A DNA stretch of 12,812 bases from an uncultured Lachnospiraceae bacterium (GTDB taxonomy: Bacteria; Bacillota; Clostridia; Lachnospirales; Lachnospiraceae), in contig CAKRLN010000043.1 in the NCBI GenBank assembly GCA_934359535.1, positions 1 through 12,812 on the forward strand, written 5' to 3'. Made by a program: the position numbers and the translations under genes. Position 1 is the first letter of the stretch, and every line of letters begins with the position of its first letter. The notes below the pieces were generated by a model that was given only the letters and a program-made list of their open reading frames with translations, searched no databases and was not told where the DNA came from. Below, one piece after another: positions 7,420 through 12,812 of the stretch.

Positions 7420-7435
7420 CTATGAAATTTCCTAG
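7420..7435. promoter_or_regulatory. 16-bp palindrome just downstream of the regulator promoter (candidate operator)
   Basis: CTATGAAATTTCCTAG pairs with itself at 7 of 8 base-pair positions, with a perfect GAAATTTC core. It falls at roughly +9 to +24 of the predicted minus-strand transcript of the regulator gene, a position where bound repressor would block its own transcription. Autoregulation is inferred. Confidence 0.45.
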
Positions 7436-7450
7436 TTGTTCTATCTCTAA

Positions 7451-7479
7451 ATTATATCGGGTTAAAAAAAACAAGTCAA
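7451..7479 (-). promoter_or_regulatory. sigma-A promoter of the winged-helix regulator gene
   Basis: On the minus strand, -35 TTGACT (7474-7479) and a perfect -10 TATAAT (7451-7456) are 17 bp apart. The start is expected near 7444, giving a leader of about 63 nt. TTAAATATTTTA (7480-7491) abuts the -35 box and shares the 10-mer AAATATTTTA with the region upstream of the importer promoter. Confidence 0.8.
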
Positions 7480-7618
7480 TTAAATATTTTAAAAAAAAGT
7501 AAAATATTAATAACGTTTACTTTTTCGCGATTCGATTGTTTTTCACTGGTTAAATACAGGAATAAATAAAATAATTTACGGATATCTATAATAAAAAATA
7601 CCAGTCAGAAGATCCGTT

Positions 7619-7648
7619 TTGACGCAGTGTGACATCGTATGCTATCAT
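7619..7648 (+). promoter_or_regulatory. promoter of the trpF-methyltransferase unit
   Basis: TTGACG (7619-7624), 18 bp, TATCAT (7643-7648), with TGC directly before the -10 box forming an extended -10. The start would be near 7655, about 33 nt ahead of the trpF start codon. Confidence 0.65.
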
Positions 7649-7687
7649 GTAAAATAGAACGATCATCAAAAAGGAAGGTCATCGAAA

Positions 7688-8329
7688 ATGACATCAATGA
7701 AAACAACAGCTAAAATTAAGATCTGTGGTCTGACGGCTCCAAAGGAAGCGCAGTATCTGAATGAGAATCAGATTGATTTTGCAGGAATGGTTCTGTTTTT
7801 CCCGAAAAGCAAACGATGTATTACAATCGAACGTGCAAAGGAGATTATTGCACGGCTTTCGGATACGGTAAAATCCGTAGCGGTTGTGGTAAGTCCATCC
7901 TTAGAGCAGGTAAGACAGATCGGTGATGCCGGATTTTCCTATATCCAGATTCACGGGGAAATACCGGATGGAATCGGAAAGGTGTCTCAGATACCGATTC
8001 TAAAGGCATTTAATGTATCTGATCTGGAGCAGTATGAGAAATATCAGAACAATCCGCAGATTGCGGGCTATGTACTTGACGCACATGAGGCAGGAAGCGG
8101 AAAAACCTTTGACTGGTCGCTTGTAGAGAAGCTGCCGCGGGATGGAAAGCTTTTTCTTTTAGCAGGGGGCTTAAATCCGCAGAATGTGGGGGAGGCCCTG
8201 CGCGTTGTGCAGCCAGACGGAGTGGATGTTTCCTCCGGAGTGGAGAATGAGAGCGGATGCGGCAAAGACCCGGAGAAAATCCGTGCCTTTGCGCAGGAAG
8301 TACGAAATGAATTAGGCAATTACCTATAG
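7688..8329 (+). CDS. trpF: phosphoribosylanthranilate isomerase
   Basis: Predicted 213-residue TIM-barrel enzyme (EC 5.3.1.24) converting N-(5-phosphoribosyl)anthranilate to its carboxyphenylamino-deoxyribulose phosphate isomer in tryptophan synthesis. The N-terminal KICG places the general base Cys at C13, and the general acid Asp is D131 in YVLDAHEAG. GKTFDW (138-143) and LAGGLNPQNV (158-167) are the usual phosphate-binding region, and GVDVSSGVE (178-186) is the conserved final strand. Length is normal. AAGGAAGG (7671-7678) lies 9 nt before the chosen ATG; the in-frame ATG at 7697 is less well placed. No other tryptophan gene is nearby, which is unusual, so the gene may complete a pathway encoded elsewhere or be a second copy. 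Confidence 0.93.
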   Translation: MTSMKTTAKIKICGLTAPKEAQYLNENQIDFAGMVLFFPKSKRCITIERAKEIIARLSDTVKSVAVVVSPSLEQVRQIGDAGFSYIQIHGEIPDGIGKVSQIPILKAFNVSDLEQYEKYQNNPQIAGYVLDAHEAGSGKTFDWSLVEKLPRDGKLFLLAGGLNPQNVGEALRVVQPDGVDVSSGVENESGCGKDPEKIRAFAQEVRNELGNYL

Positions 8330-8354
8330 AAATGAAGGGAAATAAGGAGAAAAC

Positions 8355-9143
8355 ATGACAGAGCTGGAAGCATATTATGGAAAATTTAATGAGGAGAAGC
8401 GGTTAAACAGCCGGCATGGACAGGTGGAATTTATTACGTCCATGAAATATATCCATGCATATCTGGAAAAAATCCGAGATGGACGACAAAATGGGAAAAT
8501 CCGGATTCTGGATATCGGGGCAGGAACCGGAAGATATTCGGTACCGCTTGCAGAGGAGGGCTATGATGTGACAGCAGTTGAGCTTGTCAAGCATAATCTT
8601 GGCCGCCTGAAGGCGAAGGGCAGTTTGGTGCAGGCATTTCAGGGAAACGCACTTAAGCTCTCCCGTTTCCAGAATGACAGCTTTGATCTGACACTTTTAT
8701 TTGGACCGATGTACCATCTGCATGAGAAGGAAGAAAAGAAACAGGCACTGCTTGAAGCAAAGCGTGTGACGAAACCGGGCGGGATTATTCTTGTGGCTTA
8801 TATCATGAATGAATTCAGCGTAATTACGTATGCTTTTAAGGAGCGCCATATCAAGGAGGCACTTTTGGAGGGAATGCTCGATGAAAGCTATCACACAACG
8901 GAAAAGGGCAATCCACTTTACAGCATGGTCCGCTTAGAGGAAATCGAAGTCTTAAATCAGGAGGCAGGCTTAAAAAGGGAACAGATTATTGCAGCTGACG
9001 GTGCAGCAAATTATATCCGACCGTTTTTAAATGCGCTTGACGAGGAGGAATTTCAGGCATTTATCGATTATCACCTTGCAACCTGTGAGCGCATGGAGCT
9101 GATGGGAGCAAGCAGCCATACGGTGGATATTTTAAGGGTGTAA
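8355..9143 (+). CDS. class I SAM-dependent methyltransferase
   Basis: Predicted 262-residue Rossmann-fold methyltransferase of unknown substrate. The SAM-binding motif I is LDIGAGTGR (52-60), followed by the acidic residue of motif post-I in VTAVEL (E76). FDLTLLFGPMYHL (110-122) is motif II and VTKPGGIILV (138-147) covers motif III. The C-terminal ~110 residues probably form the substrate cap. AAGGAGA lies just before the ATG, 25 bp after the trpF stop, so the two are probably co-transcribed, though nothing links their chemistry. Small-molecule methylation is more likely than rRNA or DNA methylation because no NPPY or DPPY motif is visible. Confidence 0.85.
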   Translation: MTELEAYYGKFNEEKRLNSRHGQVEFITSMKYIHAYLEKIRDGRQNGKIRILDIGAGTGRYSVPLAEEGYDVTAVELVKHNLGRLKAKGSLVQAFQGNALKLSRFQNDSFDLTLLFGPMYHLHEKEEKKQALLEAKRVTKPGGIILVAYIMNEFSVITYAFKERHIKEALLEGMLDESYHTTEKGNPLYSMVRLEEIEVLNQEAGLKREQIIAADGAANYIRPFLNALDEEEFQAFIDYHLATCERMELMGASSHTVDILRV

Positions 9144-9202
9144 GCGTAACGGCTTTAAGTTATTGTTCCAGCGTAAATGGTGGCGATCGTTTGCTGGTGT
9201 GC

Positions 9203-9231
9203 TTGAATGCCATGTGTGATTGTGTTACACT
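9203..9231 (+). promoter_or_regulatory. promoter of the glycogen debranching enzyme gene
   Basis: TTGAAT (9203-9208), 17 bp, TACACT (9226-9231). The start would be near 9238, giving a leader of about 70 nt. The methyltransferase gene upstream has no clear terminator before it, so readthrough is possible. Confidence 0.55.
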
Positions 9232-9308
9232 AAAAATAGAATTGTTCTAAGCAGTTTTGAATTGTTTGGAATCAGAGAATTCCAGGATAGGAATTGGAGG
9301 GGAAGCCC

Positions 9309-11390
9309 ATGGAGAAATGGAATAAATATATAGAATTGAATGGATATCTGATACGGCCTGGAAGCTTTCGGATCAATGGTGCAACGACAGAGGAGGATGG
9401 TATCTGTTTTACGATTCATTCCCATGGGGCATATTCCTGTACCCTTCTTTTGTTCCGGCCGCAGGAGTCAGAGCCATATGTGAGACTTCCGTTTCCGGAA
9501 AGCTGCCATCTAGGCAATACCTATTCCATGGTTGTCTATGATCTGCGCAAAGAAGAATTTGAGTATGCATTCCAGTTCGATGGACCATATGAGCCGGAGA
9601 AAGGCAAGATCTTTAATAAAGATAATATTATTCTGGACCCCTATGCGGAAGCAGTTACCGGACAGCGTAACTGGGGAGAACGTCCGGAGGGGGGCAAGGA
9701 TTTTGTATACAAGGCAAGGGTTGTCGACAGCAAATTTGACTGGGGCGATCTAAAGCCGCTGGATCATCCATTTGAGGATCTGGTTATTTATGAGACACAT
9801 GTCAGAGGTTATACCAAGGATGAATCGTCCGGGGTAAAGGCGAAGGGAACCTTTGAGGGACTTCGTGAAAAAATCCCGTACCTGAAGGATCTTGGAGTCA
9901 ATGCCATTGAGCTGATGCCGATTTTTGAGTTTGATGAGATGGAGAGCGCAAGAATTGTTGATGGGCAGAAGCTTTATAATTACTGGGGATATAATACGGT
10001 TGCCTTTTTTGCACCGAATACGAGTTATTCTTATAACGAAGAGCATAACAGAGAAGGCAATGAGTTAAAACGCCTGATCTATGAATTAAAGAAGAATGGG
10101 ATTGAAGTTATTCTTGATGTGGTATTCAACCATACCGCAGAAGGCAATGAATTTGGCCCGTGCTTTTCCTTTAAGGGAATTGACAATAATATCTACTATA
10201 TGCTGACACCGGATGCACATTATTATAATTTCAGTGGATGTGGTAATGTTATGAACTGTAACCATCCGATCGTGCGCCGGTTTATCATCGACTGTCTGAG
10301 ACACTGGGTTGTCGATTACCGTGTGGATGGCTTCCGTTTTGACCTTGCTTCGATTCTGGGACGTGACCAGAACGGTGCACCAATGTCAAATCCGCCGATC
10401 TTAGAAGCGCTGGCATTTGATCCGGTGCTCGGCAGGGTAAAATTAATTGCAGAGGCATGGGATGCGGGGGGCTTGTACCAGGTTGGAAGCTTTCCGTCCT
10501 GGAGCCGCTGGGCAGAGTGGAATGGACGTTACCGTGATGATATGCGCCGTTTCCTAAAGGGTGATGATGGAATGGCGGGTGCTGCCATTACGCGGCTTAC
10601 CGGTTCGAAGGATCTGTATGATCCGGCATACCGTGGTAACAGTGCATCCGTCAATTTCCTGACCTGCCATGATGGGTTCACGCTGTACGATCTGTATTCA
10701 TATAATGAGAAGCATAATGAGAAAAACGGCTGGAATAACACTGATGGTGACAATAATGGAAACAGCTGGAACTGTGGCTGGGAAGGCGATACGGAGGATG
10801 AGAATGTTGAAGGGCTAAGAAAGCGCCTGATCAAAAATGCTTTTGCGGCACTTATGTGCAGCCGGGGACCGGCAATGTTTTTTGCAGGGGATGAATTCTG
10901 CAATACCCAGTATGGTAATAACAATGCATATTGTCAGGACAACATTGTATCCTGGCTGGACTGGAACCGGCTTGAGCAGTATAAAGAGATCCACGACTTT
11001 GCACGCTTTATGATTGCTTTCCGGAAAGCGCATCCGATCCTGCGCAGACCGACAGCACCGGCTGCCTGCCAGTTCCCGGAGATCAGTATCCACAACGGAT
11101 ATCCACATCAGGAAAATACGGATTATACGACGCATCTGATTGGAATTATGTATGCGGGAAGAAATGCAAAGGACGATGGGGATGACATTGTATTTTATGC
11201 GATGAATTCTTACTGGGAGCCGCTTACCGCGCAGCTTCCGGTGCTTCATAACGGAATGCAGTGGACGGTTTGTGTGAATACCAACTGTCTGTATGAGGAT
11301 GGTATAGATTATGATGCGATGACAGAATGGTTTGGACCATATACGATCCGGATTCCGGCGCGTACAACCGTTATTCTTGTTGCAAAATAG
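9309..11390 (+). CDS. glgX: glycogen debranching enzyme, GH13 isoamylase/GlgX type
   Basis: Predicted 693-residue cytoplasmic enzyme that hydrolyses alpha-1,6 branch points of glycogen or limit dextrins. An N-terminal CBM48-like beta-sandwich (about 10-100) contains FQFDGPYEP. The GH13 barrel begins near residue 155 with VIYETHVRGYT. Conserved regions are region I DVVFNH (270-275), region II GFRFDLA with nucleophile D345, region III IAEAWD with acid E382, and region IV CHD (453-455) with the transition-state stabiliser D455. There is no signal peptide, so it is not an exported pullulanase. GGAGGGG precedes the ATG at 9309; an in-frame TTG at 9294 overlaps the ribosome site and is rejected. 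No other glycogen gene is next to it. Type I pullulanase is the closest alternative. Confidence 0.9.
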   Translation: MEKWNKYIELNGYLIRPGSFRINGATTEEDGICFTIHSHGAYSCTLLLFRPQESEPYVRLPFPESCHLGNTYSMVVYDLRKEEFEYAFQFDGPYEPEKGKIFNKDNIILDPYAEAVTGQRNWGERPEGGKDFVYKARVVDSKFDWGDLKPLDHPFEDLVIYETHVRGYTKDESSGVKAKGTFEGLREKIPYLKDLGVNAIELMPIFEFDEMESARIVDGQKLYNYWGYNTVAFFAPNTSYSYNEEHNREGNELKRLIYELKKNGIEVILDVVFNHTAEGNEFGPCFSFKGIDNNIYYMLTPDAHYYNFSGCGNVMNCNHPIVRRFIIDCLRHWVVDYRVDGFRFDLASILGRDQNGAPMSNPPILEALAFDPVLGRVKLIAEAWDAGGLYQVGSFPSWSRWAEWNGRYRDDMRRFLKGDDGMAGAAITRLTGSKDLYDPAYRGNSASVNFLTCHDGFTLYDLYSYNEKHNEKNGWNNTDGDNNGNSWNCGWEGDTEDENVEGLRKRLIKNAFAALMCSRGPAMFFAGDEFCNTQYGNNNAYCQDNIVSWLDWNRLEQYKEIHDFARFMIAFRKAHPILRRPTAPAACQFPEISIHNGYPHQENTDYTTHLIGIMYAGRNAKDDGDDIVFYAMNSYWEPLTAQLPVLHNGMQWTVCVNTNCLYEDGIDYDAMTEWFGPYTIRIPARTTVILVAK

Positions 11391-11410
11391 CTGCTTATAA
11401 AGCAAACAAT

Positions 11411-11450
11411 AAGCCTGCATCAAAGGTTCGTTCCTAAGATGCAGGCTTTT
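11411..11450. terminator. strong intrinsic terminator after glgX, bidirectional
   Basis: AAGCCTGCATC (11411-11421) and GATGCAGGCTT (11438-11448) form a perfect 11-bp stem with a 16-nt loop, followed by a T-run on the plus strand. It lies 20 nt after the glgX stop. The stop codon of the convergent XRE gene (11449-11451) directly abuts the stem, so it probably terminates that transcript too; the minus side reads TTATTGTTTG. Confidence 0.88.
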
Positions 11451-11832
11451 ATATATGGTTTTTATCAGAAATCTTCAAACGGAAAACGAGTGCCTGAACA
11501 GCGTTTTGGCTTTCGGCATCAAGAGAATGCAGATCGTGCAGCAGCTGTTTTTCAGAATTCGAATAGCAGGGGAGGTTCTGTGGATGTGGACAATTGGAAA
11601 GTCCAAGCAGATAGTCCGAAGAGGTATGCAATACTTCACATAATCTGGTTAAGGTACGAAGATCGGGAGAACGCTTTCCAGACCTGTAGCCGCTTACCGC
11701 AGATGGTGTGATATAAAGAATTCTGGCAAGCTCTACGGTGCCAATGTTCTGATCCTCCATCAAGGCGCACAAACGTGCTGGAAAAGAGCCGGTATGCACT
11801 TTTTTATCGTTAAGGGGTTTCTTTTTTTCCAT
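11449..11832 (-). CDS. XRE-family helix-turn-helix transcriptional regulator
   Basis: Predicted 127-residue DNA-binding protein. Residues about 18-77 form a Cro/C1-type HTH: FPARLCALMEDQNIGTVELA, then ITPSAVSGYRSGKRSPDL as turn and recognition helix, and LCEVLHTSSDYLLGLS closing the domain. The final ~45 residues are probably a helical dimerisation tail. Target genes are unknown. No ribosome site precedes the ATG; instead a -10-like TACAAT ends 6 nt before it, so translation may be leaderless. A perfect TTGTATACAA palindrome in the same place could be its own operator. It lies 92 bp after the SDR gene on the same strand and could be partly co-transcribed with it. Confidence 0.85.
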   Translation of the reverse strand: MEKKKPLNDKKVHTGSFPARLCALMEDQNIGTVELARILYITPSAVSGYRSGKRSPDLRTLTRLCEVLHTSSDYLLGLSNCPHPQNLPCYSNSEKQLLHDLHSLDAESQNAVQALVFRLKISDKNHI

Positions 11833-11838
11833 AGTCTG

Positions 11839-11849
11839 ATTGTATACAA
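11839..11849 (-). promoter_or_regulatory. palindrome and -10-like box directly before the XRE gene
   Basis: TTGTATACAA (11840-11849) is a perfect 10-bp palindrome. On the minus strand it overlaps TACAAT (11844-11839), a 5-of-6 match to a -10 box placed so that transcription would begin at or next to the ATG. I see no good -35 box. Repressor binding here would block the promoter. Confidence 0.4.
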
Positions 11850-11880
11850 AACATATGGAAAAAACTGGAAAATGAACGAT

Positions 11881-11914
11881 CTGTTAAATACATTCTTAAA
11901 AAATAAGAAAACAG
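11881..11914. other. AT-rich hairpin between SDR and XRE genes
   Basis: TTCTTA and TAAGAA pair around an AAAAA loop (11893-11909), and outer CTGTT (11881-11885) could pair with AACAG (11910-11914) around a 7-nt bulge. On the minus strand it lies just after the SDR stop and is T-rich, so it may be a weak terminator for the SDR transcript. Confidence 0.35.
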
Positions 11915-11924
11915 GGGCGGGGCA

Positions 11925-12656
11925 TCAGATCCAGCCTCCGTCCAAGGTAATGATCTGTCCCGTCAGATAGGTGTTTTGTGTTGCGAGCTGAAGCGCAAGA
12001 TGTGCAACCTCCTCTGGTGTTCCAAATCTGCCGGCAGGAATTTCATCGGAAAGAGCTGCTTTTTCCTCATCGGTAAAGCAGGCATTCATCTGGGTGTCAA
12101 TACAGCCGCAGGCGATTGCATTGACCTGGATGTTACTCGGTGCAAGCTCCTTGCCAAGAGCCCTGGTCATGGCATTCATACCTCCCTTGCAGGCGGAATA
12201 GGCGGCTTCACAGGAGGCTCCGACATTACCCCAGACAGAAGAAATGTTGATGATTTTTCCGCTTTGGCGTGAAACCATCTGTGGAATTACACATTTACAA
12301 TAGGAAAAAACGGAGGTCAGGTTGTTTGCAAGCATATGGTTCCATTCCTCGATTGTCATGTCACTGAGCAGTCCGATTTTTGAGATCCCGGCATTATTGA
12401 TCAGCAGGTCGACATGCCCAAAATGGCAGATTGTCTCTTTGCACATATTTTCTACAAAGGTGTAATCTCCGACGTCTCCGGTAAAGGTCAGGATCTCCGT
12501 ATGGTATTCTTTGCGGAGCATATTGGCGAGCGCCTCAAGCTGTGTGCCGGTGTGAAAGCAGCAGAGGGAAAGGTGATAGCCAGCTTCGGCAAAGGTCTTT
12601 GCAAGGGCGGCACCAATTCCGCGGGAAGCTCCGGTGATGATAGCAGTTTTATTCAT
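11925..12656 (-). CDS. SDR family oxidoreductase, FabG-like
   Basis: Predicted 243-residue classical short-chain dehydrogenase/reductase. The nucleotide-binding motif TGASRGIG is at residues 8-15, with the Arg suggesting NADPH preference. NNAG is at 87-90, the catalytic Ser is S140 in NISSVWG, and YSACK gives Y153 and K157. The C-terminus LDGGWI is typical of the FabG-like group. Length is normal for 3-oxoacyl-ACP reductase. The gene stands without other fatty-acid genes, so it may instead reduce a sugar or another carbonyl compound. A strong AGGAGG lies 8 nt before the chosen ATG; the longer reading frame back to 12686 would place that ribosome site inside the protein. Confidence 0.88.
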   Translation of the reverse strand: MNKTAIITGASRGIGAALAKTFAEAGYHLSLCCFHTGTQLEALANMLRKEYHTEILTFTGDVGDYTFVENMCKETICHFGHVDLLINNAGISKIGLLSDMTIEEWNHMLANNLTSVFSYCKCVIPQMVSRQSGKIINISSVWGNVGASCEAAYSACKGGMNAMTRALGKELAPSNIQVNAIACGCIDTQMNACFTDEEKAALSDEIPAGRFGTPEEVAHLALQLATQNTYLTGQIITLDGGWI

Positions 12657-12681
12657 TGATCTACCTCCTAAGTCTCTATAT

Positions 12682-12710
12682 AGCATACACAGTTTTGTGG
12701 GAGATTACAA
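12682..12710 (-). promoter_or_regulatory. promoter of the SDR gene
   Basis: On the minus strand, TTGTAA (12705-12710) and TATGCT (12682-12687) are 17 bp apart. The start would be near 12675, giving a short leader that carries the AGGAGG site. Confidence 0.55.
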
Positions 12711-12738
12711 TTGGAAATCGTATGAGTTACTGTTTAGA

Positions 12739-12771
12739 CGCAAGCTTGACACTTTGCTGTCAAGCTATGCG
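12739..12771. repeat. 13-bp hairpin at the right edge, function unknown
   Basis: AGCTTGACA (12743-12751) pairs perfectly with TGTCAAGCT (12758-12766) around CTTTGC, and CGCA (12739-12742) extends the stem with TGCG (12768-12771) after a one-base bulge. No T-run follows on either strand, so it is not a standard terminator. It lies about 28 bp upstream of the SDR -35 box. The remaining bases to the edge hold no gene that I can see. Confidence 0.5.
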
Positions 12772-12812
12772 CCACAGTGTATATGATTGCTAGATTACAG
12801 CCCCTGCCTCGA

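Larger units (their letters stand above)
7382..7687. other. 306-bp divergent intergenic region (regulator / trpF)
   Basis: No gene is visible in this stretch. It holds the minus-strand promoter of the regulator with two candidate operator palindromes, and the plus-strand promoter of the trpF unit. The central part (about 7500-7610) is AT-rich and contains an AACGTT core at 7513-7518 but no element I can name. Confidence 0.7.

Noticed and set aside
7507..7521. A cre or LacI-family operator around the AACGTT core
   Set aside because: Two conserved positions mismatch the cre consensus and the flanks are not symmetric; too weak to report as a site.
9169..9198. Hairpin CCAGC/GCTGG after the methyltransferase as a terminator
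   Set aside because: Only five base pairs are uninterrupted and no T-run follows.
10815..11423. 202-codon antisense open frame over the end of glgX
   Set aside because: It crosses the terminator, has no family features and shadows a conserved catalytic gene.

Overview
The window looks like chromosome of a gut Firmicute, most probably a Lachnospiraceae member of the Roseburia/Agathobacter/Butyrivibrio kind. The reasons are the moderate GC content with AT-rich intergenic regions, strong AGGAGG ribosome sites, consensus TTGACA/TATAAT promoters, a sugar ABC transporter without its own ATPase next to a DUF624 (YesL-type) gene, and glycosidases without signal peptides. The genus is an inference; no rRNA or tRNA is present to fix it.

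Left part (1 to about 7440): an arabinan/arabino-oligosaccharide utilisation locus. It starts with the 3' end of a GH51 alpha-L-arabinofuranosidase, followed after a terminator-like hairpin by a GH43 endo-arabinanase-type enzyme. A perfect-consensus promoter (TTGACA, 17 bp, TATAAT) then drives a CUT1 sugar importer: lipoprotein binding protein, MalF-like permease, MalG-like permease, and a YesL/DUF624 membrane protein. A convergent gene encodes an ArsR-type winged-helix regulator fused to a roughly 200-residue C-terminal domain that I do not recognise. The likely logic is: the importer brings in arabino-oligosaccharides, the cytoplasmic GH43 and GH51 enzymes cut them to arabinose, and the local regulator senses the sugar or a breakdown product. 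The substrate is inferred from the enzymes, not from the transporter itself. The energising ATPase must be encoded elsewhere.

Middle part (about 7440 to 9150): a 306-bp divergent intergenic region carries a promoter for the regulator (minus strand) and one for a two-gene unit (plus strand): a stand-alone phosphoribosylanthranilate isomerase (trpF) and a class I SAM-dependent methyltransferase.

Right part (about 9150 to 12812): a GlgX/isoamylase-type glycogen debranching enzyme under its own promoter, ending at a strong bidirectional terminator. On the minus strand follow a small XRE-family regulator, possibly with a leaderless mRNA, and an SDR oxidoreductase resembling FabG. The last 126 bases hold the SDR promoter and an unexplained 13-bp hairpin, but no gene.

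I see no CRISPR array, insertion sequence, prophage gene, toxin-antitoxin pair or obvious defence system. The region reads as ordinary carbohydrate metabolism; the least understood parts are the sensor domain of the convergent regulator and the palindromes around its promoter.
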